Notes: generated by a model not told the origin, from the letters alone. 64,000 nt of DNA from Methylocystis sp. Sn-Cys (GCF_016745395.1 NZ_JAERVJ010000001.1:124001-188000); one strand, 5' to 3'; positions 8,543-17,896 are shown, counted from the first letter of the stretch. A program made the numbers and translations.

Positions 8543-9757
8543 ATGGCCGAGTTCGGCCGCGCCGATCGGCGCGCGTCCGGCGAGCGCTTCCCGCGCCTCG
8601 TGGGCGGGACGGATGTCGCCGCGCCGACCGCTCCCTCTCGGGCGGCGGAGCTGTCTCTCGAGCATATGGACGCGCTCGCGCCGGATTGGCGCGATCTCTC
8701 GCGGCGCGCCCTCGAGCCGAACGCCTTCTACGAGCCGGGTTTCGCTTTGTCGGCGGCGCGGCATTGCCCGGCGGCCGAGCGCCCCCGCTTCATTGTCGTG
8801 CGCGACGTCGCCGGCCGGCTGACCGGCGTTTTCCCGATCGTCGCGCCGAGTCCGCTGTTCGGCGACGGGCTGATCCGTCTGTGGCTGCACAAGCAGGCGG
8901 CGCTCGCGACGCCGCTCGTCGACCGCGATTGCGCCCCCGAGACGATCGAGGCCTTCCTCGTCTGGGTCGAGGCGCGCGAGAAATCCGCCGGCGTCCTGTT
9001 CGCGCGGATGCCGACCAACGGCCGCTTCCATCAGGCTCTGCAACGCGTTGTCGCTGGCCGCGCCGTCGACGTTCTCGATTCCTACGAACGCGCCGCGCTG
9101 CTGCCAGGCGGCGCGGCCGACGCGCTGGGGCCCCGCGCCGGCGCGACGAAAAAGCTCGCGGAAATCCGCCGTCAGGCGCGCCGCCTCGGCGAGATGGGTC
9201 GCGTCACCTTCGAAACCCATGACAGCGAAGCGGAAATCAAAGCCGCGGCCGAAGAATTCCTGGCCCTCGAAGCCTCGGGCTGGAAGGCCTGGCGCGGCGC
9301 GCTGCTCTCGCAGCCGGCGCTCGCCACTTTCCTGCGCAGCGCGACGCGGCTGCTCGCGCGCGAAAAAGGCTGCAAGGTCCAGTCGCTGCGGCTTGACGGA
9401 CGCCCGATCGCCATGGCGATCGTGCTGAAGAGCCAAAGCCGCAACTATTTGTGGAAGATCGCTTTCGACGAGTCCCTGCGCGCCCAGGCGCCGGGCATCC
9501 AGCTCGTCTATGCGCACACCAAGGCGGCGCTCGACGGCGGCGATCTCGACTATGTGGATAGCTGCGCCATCGCCAATCACCCGATGATCGACCGCATCTG
9601 GCCGGATCGCATCGGCGTCTGCGACGTCGCCGTGTCGCTCGGCGTGCATGGCGACGGCGCCTTCCTCGCGAGCTGCCGGCGCGCCAACGCCCGCCGGCAG
9701 GCGCGGGAAATGGCCAAGCGCCTGGCCAACCGGCTGCTCAAGCGCAAGGTGAGCTGA
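8543..9757 (+). CDS. GNAT-like acetyltransferase, FemAB/CelD type (Acetyltransf_6)
   Basis: A 404-residue cytoplasmic protein resembling the FemAB/CelD-like GNAT family (PF13480). These proteins occur near envelope and exopolysaccharide genes and may transfer acyl or aminoacyl groups. The second GNAT half is recognisable around RLDGRPIAMAI and YLWKIAFDE, followed by a basic C-terminus. AGGAG at 8527-8531 sits 11 bases before the chosen ATG; an in-frame TTG at 8537 would have better spacing. A longer frame from 8474 lacks an RBS. The substrate is unknown. Confidence 0.7.
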   Translation: MAEFGRADRRASGERFPRLVGGTDVAAPTAPSRAAELSLEHMDALAPDWRDLSRRALEPNAFYEPGFALSAARHCPAAERPRFIVVRDVAGRLTGVFPIVAPSPLFGDGLIRLWLHKQAALATPLVDRDCAPETIEAFLVWVEAREKSAGVLFARMPTNGRFHQALQRVVAGRAVDVLDSYERAALLPGGAADALGPRAGATKKLAEIRRQARRLGEMGRVTFETHDSEAEIKAAAEEFLALEASGWKAWRGALLSQPALATFLRSATRLLAREKGCKVQSLRLDGRPIAMAIVLKSQSRNYLWKIAFDESLRAQAPGIQLVYAHTKAALDGGDLDYVDSCAIANHPMIDRIWPDRIGVCDVAVSLGVHGDGAFLASCRRANARRQAREMAKRLANRLLKRKVS

Positions 9758-9763
9758 AGGAAG

Positions 9764-9819
9764 CGGACCGCGCCCCTTCAGGCGCGCTCAAAAATGCGCG
9801 GCTGAAGCCGCGCGGTCCT
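9764..9819. repeat. Family F short hairpin repeat, copy F1
   Basis: GGACCGCG and CGCGGTCC bracket two smaller hairpins. A related arrangement lies at 60784-60840. It follows the stop of the GNAT-like gene and has no T-run, so a terminator role is doubtful. Confidence 0.6.
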
Positions 9820-9896
9820 CAAGAGCGGCGCTCTCGCCTTTTCGGTCCGGATCGGTATAGTGCCCGCGACCTAGCCAACCGCCGGACTTGACGCCT

Positions 9897-10181
9897 GTGA
9901 CGATCCGCCGACCCAGCCTGCTCCTTCTCCTGGCCGCTTTCGCCGCAACCGGCCTCTCGGCGTGCGGCCGGCGCGGGCCGCTCGAACTGCCGCCCGAGAT
10001 TCAGGCGCAGGGCGAAGCGCTGAAGGCGCAACAGGCCGCCGCGCTGGCGAAATCGGCGAAAAACGCGCCCAGGCCCGCTCCGGGGCAGGCGGTTCCGGAA
10101 CCGCCGCCGCCGCCGATCCCCGGCACGATCGGCAACCGGCCGCCCGAACAATATCCCTTCCCTCTCGACCCGCTGCTCTGA
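9897..10181 (+). CDS. lptM: LptM-like small lipoprotein
   Basis: A 94-residue lipoprotein with signal residues 1-22 and a lipobox ending LSAC, followed by GRRGPLELPP, the family hallmark seen upstream of lysA in many proteobacteria. E. coli LptM assists maturation of the LptD/E lipopolysaccharide translocon; the same role here is inference. The rest is Ala/Pro-rich. GTG at 9897 is preferred because GGA at 9884-9886 has sensible spacing; TTG at 9888 is an alternative. The stop is four bases before lysA. Its usual upstream partner argH lies 12 kb away. Confidence 0.78.
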   Translation: MTIRRPSLLLLLAAFAATGLSACGRRGPLELPPEIQAQGEALKAQQAAALAKSAKNAPRPAPGQAVPEPPPPPIPGTIGNRPPEQYPFPLDPLL

Positions 10182-10185
10182 CGCA

Positions 10186-11451
10186 ATGCATCATTTCGAT
10201 TACCGCAACGGCGCGCTCTTCGCCGAAGACGTCGCCGTGTCCGAGCTCGCCAGCGACGTCGGGACGCCCTTCTATTGCTATTCCGCCGCCACGATCCGCC
10301 GGCACTTCCGGGTGTTCTCGCAGGCTTTCACAGGGCTCGACGCGCTCGTCTGCTATGCGATGAAAGCCAACTCTAACCAGGCCGTGCTGCGCCTCCTCGC
10401 CAAGGAAGGCGCTGGCATGGATGTGGTCTCGGGCGGCGAGCTCGCCCGCGCCCTGGCGGCGGGCGTCCCGGGGTCGAAGATCACCTTCTCCGGCGTCGGC
10501 AAGACGGATGAAGAGATCGGCGCGGCGCTCGACGCCGGCATCTTGTGCTTCAATGTCGAATCCGAGCCGGAACTCGAAGCCATTTCGCGCATCGCCTCGG
10601 CCAAGGGCCGTGCTGCGCCTGTGTCTCTACGCGTCAATCCTGACGTCGATGCCCGTACCCACAAAAAGATTTCGACCGGCAAATCAGAGAATAAGTTCGG
10701 CGTGCCGCTCTCTCACGCCCGCGAGGTCTACGCCCGCGCCGCGAAGCTGCCGGGCATAAAGGTCACCGGCGCCGATATGCATATCGGCTCGCAGCTCACC
10801 GACCTAGAGCCTTTCGATGAGGCTTTCTCGCTGCTCGCCGAGCTAGTGCGCGATCTGCGCGCCGACGGCCATGACATCTCCCACGTCGATCTCGGCGGCG
10901 GACTCGGCATCCCCTATCACGAGGGCGACGATCCGCAGTCCTACCACCCGGAGCGCTATGCCGAGATCGTGCGCCGGCATTTCGGGGGCTTAAGCTGCAA
11001 GCTCGTCTTCGAGCCCGGACGCCTGATCGTCGGCAACGCCGGCGTGCTGATCACGCGCGTGATCTATGTGAAGCGGGGCGAGGCCAAGACCTTCGTCATC
11101 GTCGACGCGGGCATGAATGATCTGGTGCGGCCGACGCTCTATGACGCCCACCACGACCTGACGCCCGTGCGCGAGCCGACGGACCGCGCCGAGATCGTCG
11201 CCGACGTCGTCGGCCCGGTCTGCGAGACGGGCGACTATCTGGCGCTGGACCGCAAAATGTCGGACGCCAAGCCCGGCGAGCTGATCGCCGTGCTGACCTC
11301 CGGCGCCTATGGCGCGGTGCAGGCCGGAACCTACAATACAAGGCCCCTGATCCCGGAGGTGCTGGTCGACGGCGCGCGCTACGCCGTGATCCGCCCGCGC
11401 CCGAGCGTCGCGGAGCTTATTGCGCTGGATCGCGTGCCGGACTGGCTGTAG
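10186..11451 (+). CDS. lysA: Diaminopimelate decarboxylase
   Basis: The last step of lysine synthesis: a PLP enzyme decarboxylating meso-diaminopimelate. The 421-residue protein has the PLP lysine in YAMKANSN (Lys60), HIGSQ, a glycine-rich GGGLGIPY phosphate loop, EPGR, and CETGD, which supplies the catalytic Cys across the dimer. It probably shares a transcript with lptM. The last 35 bases overlap the convergent hydrolase gene. Confidence 0.97.
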   Translation: MHHFDYRNGALFAEDVAVSELASDVGTPFYCYSAATIRRHFRVFSQAFTGLDALVCYAMKANSNQAVLRLLAKEGAGMDVVSGGELARALAAGVPGSKITFSGVGKTDEEIGAALDAGILCFNVESEPELEAISRIASAKGRAAPVSLRVNPDVDARTHKKISTGKSENKFGVPLSHAREVYARAAKLPGIKVTGADMHIGSQLTDLEPFDEAFSLLAELVRDLRADGHDISHVDLGGGLGIPYHEGDDPQSYHPERYAEIVRRHFGGLSCKLVFEPGRLIVGNAGVLITRVIYVKRGEAKTFVIVDAGMNDLVRPTLYDAHHDLTPVREPTDRAEIVADVVGPVCETGDYLALDRKMSDAKPGELIAVLTSGAYGAVQAGTYNTRPLIPEVLVDGARYAVIRPRPSVAELIALDRVPDWL

Positions 11452-12253
11452 CCGCGGCGTCGATCCAGTCCATCGTCTTTTCCAGCGCGCCTGGGCTCGA
11501 CAAGGCGAGATGGCTGACCCCCGGCAAGGCGATCAACTGCTTGGGCTCGCCCGCCCGCTCGAAAAGCCGCCGGGCGTTGGCGGCGGGGGTGATGCGATCG
11601 TCCTCGCCCACCAACATCAACACCGGCGCGCGCACCTTGCCGATCGCCTCATCGGCGCGGAAGGTGTCCTGAAGGACGAGGCTCACCGGGAAGATCGGAA
11701 AGCGCGACTGCGCCACGGCAAGGACTGAGTCATAGGGCGAGTCCAGCACCAGCGCCGCCGCGCCATGGCGGGCGGCGAGCATGGTCGCGACGCCCGTGCC
11801 AAGCGACTCGCCCATCACCACGATACGCTCGGGCTTGAAGCCGCGCCTGAGGGCTTCGGCATAGGCCGCCTCCGCGTCGCGCATGAGCCCCTCTTCCGAC
11901 GGCGCGCCGGTCGATCCGCCATAGCCGCGCCAGGAGGTCGCCAGCAGGCCGTAGCCATGGCGCGTCAATGTGTCGAAGCGCTTCTTGCGGTCGGCCAGAG
12001 GACCCGCATTGCCCTGGAAATAAAGAATGAGCGGAAAGCGCGCGTCTTTCGGGGGGCGATGCCAGGCTTCGAGCGTCTCCCCGTCCTCAGTCTCGAGCCG
12101 CAGCGTCTCGACGTCCGAGAGCCCCGCTTGCGCGGGCGTCACGAGGAGCGCATGCCGAGGATAGATCATGGCGCGCTGCTGGAGCGCGAGGCCAGAGAAT
12201 GAGAGAAGATAAATCGTTGCGATGCTGGCCAGCGTTATCTTGAACCATTTCAC
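11417..12253 (-). CDS. Membrane-anchored alpha/beta hydrolase (BEM46/ABHD13-like)
   Basis: A 278-residue protein with an N-terminal membrane anchor (about residues 5-24). The hydrolase domain has the GESLG nucleophile elbow (Ser150), an acid in GEDDRITP and His in GVSHLAL, a complete triad. It resembles BEM46/ABHD13-type hydrolases, whose bacterial substrates are mostly unknown. Its 3' end overlaps lysA tail-to-tail by 35 bases. Confidence 0.85.
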   Translation of the reverse strand: MKWFKITLASIATIYLLSFSGLALQQRAMIYPRHALLVTPAQAGLSDVETLRLETEDGETLEAWHRPPKDARFPLILYFQGNAGPLADRKKRFDTLTRHGYGLLATSWRGYGGSTGAPSEEGLMRDAEAAYAEALRRGFKPERIVVMGESLGTGVATMLAARHGAAALVLDSPYDSVLAVAQSRFPIFPVSLVLQDTFRADEAIGKVRAPVLMLVGEDDRITPAANARRLFERAGEPKQLIALPGVSHLALSSPGALEKTMDWIDAAATASPARDPAQ

Positions 12254-12272
12254 GGCGCTGTCTCTCCAAGGC

Positions 12273-12354
12273 CGTCATTGCGAGGAGCAAAGCGACGAAG
12301 CAATCCAGAGCCACATTGCCGCCCTGGATTGCTTCGCTTCGCTCGCAATGACGG
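12273..12354. repeat. Family B palindromic repeat, copy B3
   Basis: An 82-bp element with CGTCATTGCGAG and CTCGCAATGACGG ends, between the co-directional epimerase and hydrolase genes. Confidence 0.9.
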
Positions 12355-12369
12355 GAGTGTCGCTTCCGG

Positions 12370-13380
12370 TCAAAGCCGCAACGGCCCGTTCTTCTCCCGG
12401 TAATCGCGGTACCACTCGACGAGCGCCTTCACGCCCTCCGCCACCGAGGTCTGCGGGCGGTATCCCGTGAGCCGCTCAAGGAGATCAGCCGAGGCGAAGG
12501 TGCGCGGCACGTCGCCTTTCTGCATGTCGAGATAATTGCGGATCGCCTTTTTGCCCGCGGCTTTTTCCAGCGTGTCGATGAAATCGAGCAAAGGCGCCGG
12601 CGCGCCGCGGCCGATGTTCACGATGCGATAGGGCGCCTGCGGCGAGACCGAGTCGTCGCCCGAGTCGCGCTCTGGAACGCACGCCATCAGCCGCGCGACC
12701 GCCTCGACGAGGTCCTCCACATAAGTGAAGTCGCGCGACATATTGCCATGATTATAAATGTCGATCGGCCGCCCGCTTTCGATCGCTTCGAGGAATTTCA
12801 ACGGCGCCATGTCCGGCCGGCCCCAGGGGCCGTAGACCGTGAAGAAGCGGAACATGGTCGTCGGGATCGACCACAGATGCGCGTAGGAATGCGCCATGGC
12901 CTCGCCCGCCTTCTTGCTTGCCGCATAGAGCGTCAGCGGATGATCGGTCTTGTCATCCTCGCGGAAGGGCACCGTCGGGCTCGCGCCATAGACCGAGCTC
13001 GTCGAGGCGATGAGGAGGTGGCGCGGCTTCAACATGCGCGCGATCTCCAGCACGTTGAAGGTCCCGACGAGATTGGACTCCACATAAGCGCGCGGATTTT
13101 CGAGGCTGTAGCGCACGCCCGCCTGCGCCGCGAGATGGATGATGACGTCGGGGGCGCTGCGCTCGGCGGCCTGCGTCAGCGCCGCCATATCCTCGAGCAT
13201 GGCGACCGTGTCGCGAAAGCCCTCTTCGCGCGCCAGGATTTCGCGCCGCGCCTCCTTGAGCCGCGGATCGTAATAGGGCGTCATGCCGTCGAAGCCGTCG
13301 ACCGTATGGCCCAGCGCCAGCAGCCGCCGCGCGAGGTGGAAGCCGATGAAGCCGGAAGTGCCGGTGATGAAAACGCGCAT
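12370..13380 (-). CDS. NAD-dependent epimerase, UDP-glucuronate 4-epimerase-like
   Basis: An extended short-chain dehydrogenase of 336 residues, with a TGTSGFIG nucleotide motif at residues 6-13, STSSVYG (126-132) and the catalytic Tyr152-x3-Lys156. The sequence pattern ([30 protein letters not shown]) is that of UDP-glucuronate 4-epimerases, which make UDP-galacturonate for lipopolysaccharide or capsule. No polysaccharide cluster surrounds it. The substrate is inferred from similarity. Confidence 0.85.
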   Translation of the reverse strand: MRVFITGTSGFIGFHLARRLLALGHTVDGFDGMTPYYDPRLKEARREILAREEGFRDTVAMLEDMAALTQAAERSAPDVIIHLAAQAGVRYSLENPRAYVESNLVGTFNVLEIARMLKPRHLLIASTSSVYGASPTVPFREDDKTDHPLTLYAASKKAGEAMAHSYAHLWSIPTTMFRFFTVYGPWGRPDMAPLKFLEAIESGRPIDIYNHGNMSRDFTYVEDLVEAVARLMACVPERDSGDDSVSPQAPYRIVNIGRGAPAPLLDFIDTLEKAAGKKAIRNYLDMQKGDVPRTFASADLLERLTGYRPQTSVAEGVKALVEWYRDYREKNGPLRL

Positions 13381-13496
13381 CGCTTAGCCTGGCTCTAGGC
13401 GGACAGATCGCCGCCGCGCCGTCTTGGGCAATCGCCTTGCCCCTGTCAACGCGCGCCATGGCGCGATAAGTTTGCGGCGAGACGCGGAGCGAGAAG

Positions 13497-14096
13497 ATGG
13501 ACGCCCCAAACCACCCGCTCTTGTTGCGGGCCCTGCACTGGATCGACGCCTTCGCGGTGATCGTGATGATCCTGTCCGGCTGGCGGATCTATGACGCCTC
13601 GCCGCTCTACGGCTTCCTATTCCCGGCCGAACTTACGCTCGGCGGCTGGCTCGCGGGGGCGCTGGCCTGGCATTTCGCCGCCATGTGGCTGCTGGCGGCC
13701 AATCTCCTCGCCTATCTGCTTTATGGAGTCGCAACCGGGCGTTTCCTGCGTCTTTTCCTGCCGCTGTGGCCGGGCGCGATCTGGCGTGACGCGCGAGCCG
13801 TACTCACGGGCCACATGGCGCATGTTCCCGGTCGTTACAACGCCGCGCAACGCGCGGCTTACGTCTTCGCGATTCTCGCCACCATCGTCGCGATTCTGTC
13901 CGGGCTCGCTTTGTGGAAGCCCGTGCAATTGCAGGAGCTGACCGCGCTCATGGGCGGCTTCGAGACGGCGCGGCGCGTGCATTTCGTCGCCATGGCGGCC
14001 CTGGTTTTCTTTCTTCTCGCCCATATTTCACTGGCGCTTTCGAACAAGAGCGTTCTGAAAGCCATGACGATCGGCAGCAAGGAGCGGGCGCAGTGA
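13497..14096 (+). CDS. Di-haem cytochrome b561/Ni-Fe-hydrogenase-type membrane subunit
   Basis: A 199-residue integral membrane cytochrome with four to five helices. Histidines in LLLRALHWID, in the second and third helices and in the C-terminal helix (FLLAHISLAL) are candidate haem ligands. The next gene starts on its stop codon (GTGA) and encodes an exported molybdoprotein. The pair probably forms a membrane electron-transfer module in which the cytochrome exchanges electrons between the quinone pool and the periplasmic partner. Confidence 0.85.
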   Translation: MDAPNHPLLLRALHWIDAFAVIVMILSGWRIYDASPLYGFLFPAELTLGGWLAGALAWHFAAMWLLAANLLAYLLYGVATGRFLRLFLPLWPGAIWRDARAVLTGHMAHVPGRYNAAQRAAYVFAILATIVAILSGLALWKPVQLQELTALMGGFETARRVHFVAMAALVFFLLAHISLALSNKSVLKAMTIGSKERAQ

Positions 14097-14839
14097 AACG
14101 CAAAATCTCTTTGTCCGATTTCCGCCCGCAACTCGAACGCATTGAGCGCCGGCATTTCCTGAAGCAAAGCCTCTCTCTCGGCGCGCTGACCATGCTCTCC
14201 GGCTGCACGCTGAAAGACGAAGACGCTGTCGACCGCCTGCTCTTCGCCATGTCGCGCTTCAACGACGCCGCTCAGGCGGCGCTCTTCAACCCAAGCAAGC
14301 TCGCGCCTCTCTATTCCGAAGCCGAGATCACGACGCCTTTTCCTTTCAACGCCTATTACGAAGAAGGGCTCGCACCGGTCATCGATGGTGAGCGCTATCG
14401 CTTGCTGCTTTCGGGACTCATCGAAAACAAGCGCCCCTGGTCGCTGGAAGAGCTGCGCGACCTGCCGCAAGTTTCGCAGATCACGCGCCATGTCTGCGTC
14501 GAAGGGTGGAGCGCCATCGGCAAATGGGGCGGCGTTCCGTTCCGAGTGTTCCTCGAACGCATCGGCGCCGATATGACGGCGCGCTATGTCGGCTTCCGCT
14601 GCGCCGATAATTACTCGACGAGCATCGACATGCCGAGCGCTCTGCATCCTCAGACGCTGCTTGCGTTGGATTTTCCGGGCCTGCCGGGAGAGACCAAATA
14701 TGGCTTTCCCGTGAAGATTCGCATTCCAACGAAGCTCGGGTTCAAAAACCCGAAATTCGTCGTGGAGATTTTAGTCACCAACGATAATCCCGGCGGCTAC
14801 TGGGAAGACAAGGGCTACAACTGGTTCAGCGGCTCATAG
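14093..14839 (+). CDS. Sulfite-oxidase-like molybdopterin protein, Tat lipoprotein
   Basis: A 248-residue exported molybdenum-cofactor protein of the sulfite oxidase fold. TRHVCVEGWSAIGKWGG (from residue 131) carries Cys135, the expected molybdenum ligand. The N-terminus has twin arginines (ERRHFLKQ, Arg19-Arg20) and also a lipobox LSGC ending at Cys38, suggesting a Tat-exported, membrane-tethered lipoprotein. GTG at 14093 overlaps the cytochrome stop. It resembles MsrP/YedY-type catalytic subunits with a cytochrome b partner; the substrate is unknown. Confidence 0.87.
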   Translation: MKRKISLSDFRPQLERIERRHFLKQSLSLGALTMLSGCTLKDEDAVDRLLFAMSRFNDAAQAALFNPSKLAPLYSEAEITTPFPFNAYYEEGLAPVIDGERYRLLLSGLIENKRPWSLEELRDLPQVSQITRHVCVEGWSAIGKWGGVPFRVFLERIGADMTARYVGFRCADNYSTSIDMPSALHPQTLLALDFPGLPGETKYGFPVKIRIPTKLGFKNPKFVVEILVTNDNPGGYWEDKGYNWFSGS

Positions 14840-14859
14840 CGCGCGATCATCCGAGCCGT

Positions 14860-14943
14860 CGTCATCGCGAGGAGGCGGAGCCGACGAAGCAATCCAGGGC
14901 CGCATCGCCGCCCTGGATTGCTTCGCTGCGCTCGCAATGACGG
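14860..14943. repeat. Family B palindromic repeat, copy B4
   Basis: An 84-bp family B element whose left end has one change (CATCGCGAG for CATTGCGAG). The remaining gap to 15207 holds no gene. It contains an imperfect hairpin, GGTATGGCAGG (15009-15019) against CCTGCATACC (15033-15042), with no T-run. Confidence 0.88.
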
Positions 14944-15207
14944 GCGCTGAGTAAAACCCGCGCTTTTGTGGCTCTGCATTCCCCGGTGCGAGCTGATCAA
15001 ACGGAAATGGTATGGCAGGCGCAACATTCGCTCCTGCATACCGGACAACATGATTGCGGCAAGCCCGCCTCAATCGTGGCCGTTACGCCTTGAAATCATC
15101 CCGGCCTCGCCTAGCGCAAGGCTCAACATCTCCACGGTAGGCGGTTGTTATCGTCTCGGGCGGCCGGTGATTCGCCGGAATGGGGGCATTCGACGAGAGG
15201 GGTTTTC

Positions 15208-15441
15208 ATGATCCAGAATCGAAGCCGCGTGAATGGCATTCTCGCCGCCGTGCTGTCGGCGAGCATCGTTCCCATGCATGGCGCGTTGGCCAAGCCGAAA
15301 TCGCCCGACGCGCCCAGGACCGCCGCCAAGAAGATCGACCATGCGGCGGTGAAAAAAACGGACAAGCAGGCGGCGCCCAAGGATGACGCCGCGAAATCCG
15401 AAAGCAGCGGGGCCAACGCGCCTGCGACCGTGACTCAATAA
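15208..15441 (+). CDS. Small secreted Lys/Ala-rich protein
   Basis: A 77-residue protein that I do not recognise. A signal peptide occupies residues 1-28 (hydrophobic core [12 protein letters not shown], cleavage near GALA). The mature part is short, hydrophilic and rich in Lys, Ala, Asp and Ser, probably disordered, with no Cys. AGAGGGG upstream of the ATG is a good RBS. Its end overlaps the convergent truA by seven bases. Function unknown. Confidence 0.6.
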   Translation: MIQNRSRVNGILAAVLSASIVPMHGALAKPKSPDAPRTAAKKIDHAAVKKTDKQAAPKDDAAKSESSGANAPATVTQ

Positions 15442-16172
15442 TCCACGGCGACGAGATAGAGACCGTGCGGCGGCGCAACCTGGCCGCACCGCGCACGGTC
15501 TTTCGCCGCGAGGGCGGCGGCGAGATCGTCGGCGGACCATTTGCCGGTCCCGACATGCTCCAGCGAACCAGCCATGGAGCGCACCTGATTATGCAGGAAG
15601 GACCGCGCGCAAGTGACGATCTCGATGCGATCGCCCTCGCGCCGCACGTCGAGCCGCTCGAGCGTGCGGATCGGTGAATTGGCCTGGCATTCGGAGGCGC
15701 GGAAGGTGGTGAAATCATAGCGGCCGACAAGACGCTGCGCGGCGTCGTGCATCGCCTCGGCGTCGAGCGGGCGCTTGACGTGCCAGGCGCGGCCGAGCGT
15801 GACGGTCAAGGGCGCGCGGCGATTGTCGATGATGTAGCGATAGTGGCGGCGGACGGCGGAGAAGCGCGCTTCGAAACGCTCATCCACCGCCCGCGCGTCG
15901 ACCACCGCAATGGGGTCGGGCTTGAGATGCGCATTGAGCGCGTCGCGCAGGCGATCCGCGCGCCATTCCCGAAGGAGATCGACATGGGCGACCTGACCCA
16001 GCGCATGGACGCCGGCGTCGGTGCGCCCGGCGCCATGGATGGCGGCCCGAGCGCCGTTGATGGCGGACACAGCCTCCTCCAGCCGCTGCTGCACGGACAT
16101 GCCATTGGCCTGCCGCTGCCAGCCGACAAAGGGGCCGCCGTCATATTCGATGGTGAGCGCGTAGCGGGGCAT
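15435..16172 (-). CDS. truA: tRNA pseudouridine synthase A
   Basis: Converts U38-U40 of the tRNA anticodon arm to pseudouridine. The 245-residue length is normal. The catalytic Asp52 sits in [11 protein letters not shown] (residues 47-57). It belongs with def and fmt, which lie upstream on the same strand; a family D repeat now separates truA from fmt. Confidence 0.96.
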   Translation of the reverse strand: MPRYALTIEYDGGPFVGWQRQANGMSVQQRLEEAVSAINGARAAIHGAGRTDAGVHALGQVAHVDLLREWRADRLRDALNAHLKPDPIAVVDARAVDERFEARFSAVRRHYRYIIDNRRAPLTVTLGRAWHVKRPLDAEAMHDAAQRLVGRYDFTTFRASECQANSPIRTLERLDVRREGDRIEIVTCARSFLHNQVRSMAGSLEHVGTGKWSADDLAAALAAKDRARCGQVAPPHGLYLVAVDY

Positions 16173-16208
16173 GTCTCAGGGCCAAACGGGGGCGCTGGGC
16201 GTGAGCCT

Positions 16209-16343
16209 ATCCCTCCCCTTTACGGGGAGGGTGGCCCCGCGTGAGCGGGGTCGGGTGGGGTAAGGCCCCAACCATTGTCGTAGCGGCGCGAACCCCACCC
16301 GGCGGCCTGCGGCCGCCGACCTCCCCGTAAAGGGGAGGTATTG
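16209..16343. repeat. Family D palindromic repeat, copy D1
   Basis: About 135 bp starting CCCTCCCCTTTACGGGGAGG and ending CCTCCCCGTAAAGGGGAGG, with internal GGGTCGGGTGGGG/CCCCACCC arms. The copy at 37093-37236 matches it, including short flanks. It separates fmt from truA. Confidence 0.88.
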
Positions 16344-16399
16344 GGCGCCGATCGAGCTAGGTTTACTTTCGTCCCAACAAACCCGTGCCTGCGTCGCCA

Positions 16400-17326
16400 T
16401 CATCCCAGCACGGCGCCCTTCGCGAGCTTGCGGCCGCGCAGAAATTCCTCGATCGCCATCTCGCCCTTGCCGGCGCGCTGCACGCGCAGGAGCCGAAGCG
16501 CGCCGTCGCCGCAGGCGATGAGGCCGGCCTCGTCGAGAATCGTCCCCGGCGCGCCCTTGCCAGCTTCCACTTGCGTGCGCAGCACTTTCACCCGCTCGAC
16601 GCCATGGCCGAGGTCGCCCTCGAAAAAGGCCCCCGGAAAGGGCGTGAGGCCGCGCACATGGTCATGCAGCGCCTGCGCCGGCCGGCGCCAGTCGATGCGC
16701 GCCTCGGCCTTGTCGATCTTGGCGGCGTAGCAGGCGCCTTCCTCTGGCTGCGGCGTGAAGCGCAAGTCGCCCTTGGCAAGCAGATCGAGCGCATCCGCCA
16801 TCAAGGGCGCCCCGAGCTCGGCGAGCCGGTCGTGCAGCTCGCCGGCCGTCATATCGGGGCCGATGGGCGTCTTCGCGGTGAGCGCGACAGGGCCCGTGTC
16901 GAGCCCGGCGTCCATCTTCATCACCTCGACGCCGCTCTCTTTATCTCCGGCCATGATCGCGCGCTGGATCGGCGCGGCGCCGCGCCAGCGCGGCAGCAGC
17001 GAACCGTGGAGGTTGAGGCAGCCGAATTTCGGCGCGTCGAGAATGGGTTGCGGCAGCAGCAGGCCATAGGCCGCGACGACCGCGACATCGGCCTGCAGCG
17101 CCTTGAAAGCCGCCTGCTCCTCGGCCCCACGCAGACTCTTCGGCGTGCGCACGAGAAGGCCCTTGCTCTCGGCGAATTGGTGGACGCTGGATTTCTTCTC
17201 CGACATCCCCCGCCCCGCCGGGCGCGGCGGCTGGGAATAGACGGCGGCGATCTCGTGACCGCGCGCGCAAAGCTCTTTCAGCAGCGCCGTCGCGAAGTCC
17301 GGCGTGCCCATGAAAATCACGCGCAA
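16400..17326 (-). CDS. fmt: Methionyl-tRNA formyltransferase
   Basis: Formylates initiator Met-tRNA using 10-formyl-tetrahydrofolate. The 308-residue protein is complete, with catalytic Asn105 and His107 in NLHGS and Asp143 in LDTGP, plus the C-terminal tRNA-binding domain. It starts three bases after the def stop, the usual def-fmt operon. Confidence 0.97.
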   Translation of the reverse strand: MRVIFMGTPDFATALLKELCARGHEIAAVYSQPPRPAGRGMSEKKSSVHQFAESKGLLVRTPKSLRGAEEQAAFKALQADVAVVAAYGLLLPQPILDAPKFGCLNLHGSLLPRWRGAAPIQRAIMAGDKESGVEVMKMDAGLDTGPVALTAKTPIGPDMTAGELHDRLAELGAPLMADALDLLAKGDLRFTPQPEEGACYAAKIDKAEARIDWRRPAQALHDHVRGLTPFPGAFFEGDLGHGVERVKVLRTQVEAGKGAPGTILDEAGLIACGDGALRLLRVQRAGKGEMAIEEFLRGRKLAKGAVLG

Positions 17327-17329
17327 GCG

Positions 17330-17896
17330 TCAGGCCTCGACGTCTTCCGACTGGCGGGCGGCGTCGGCGCGGCGCTGGGCCACGATCTCGTCCATCCGCG
17401 CCGCCTTGGTGAATTTCTTGACCACCCGCTCGCGCTTCAGCCGCGACAGATTGTCGATGAAAAGGCCGCCCTCGAGATGCTCCAGCTCATGCTGCACGAC
17501 CGTCGCGAGGAAGCCGTCGGCGTCGAACTCCTGCCTCTCGCCCGCGCGGTCGAGATGGCGCACGCGCACGCGCGCCGGGCGCTTCACGTCGTCGAAATAG
17601 TCCGGCACCGAGAGGCAGCCCTCGTTGTAGGAGGACAGCTCCTCCGAGGCCCAGATGATCTCGGGATTGATGAGGAAGAGCGGGCTGCGCTCCTCCTCCG
17701 TCTTGCCGGGGTCGATGACAACGATGCGCTTGGCCACGGCGACCTGAATGGCCGCGAGCCCGACGCCGGGCGCCTCGTACATGGTCTCCAGCATGTCGTC
17801 GAGAAGCTGCAAGATCTCGGCGTCGACGCGCTCCACCGGCTGCGAGACCTTGCGCAGCCGGGGATCGGGCAGGGTGATGATCGGCAGAAGAGCCAT
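17330..17896 (-). CDS. def: Peptide deformylase
   Basis: Removes the formyl group from new protein N-termini. The 188-residue protein shows all three metal-site motifs: GVGLAAIQ (44-51), EGCLS (Cys94) and HELEH (136-140). ATG at 17896 is chosen over the upstream in-frame ATG at 17923 because it gives the usual MALLPI start. It is the first gene of the def-fmt(-truA) block. Confidence 0.97.
   Translation of the reverse strand: MALLPIITLPDPRLRKVSQPVERVDAEILQLLDDMLETMYEAPGVGLAAIQVAVAKRIVVIDPGKTEEERSPLFLINPEIIWASEELSSYNEGCLSVPDYFDDVKRPARVRVRHLDRAGERQEFDADGFLATVVQHELEHLEGGLFIDNLSRLKRERVVKKFTKAARMDEIVAQRRADAARQSEDVEA

Noticed and set aside
9764-9819. Terminator for the GNAT-like gene
   Set aside because: Stable hairpins are present but no T-run follows; it is listed as repeat family F instead.
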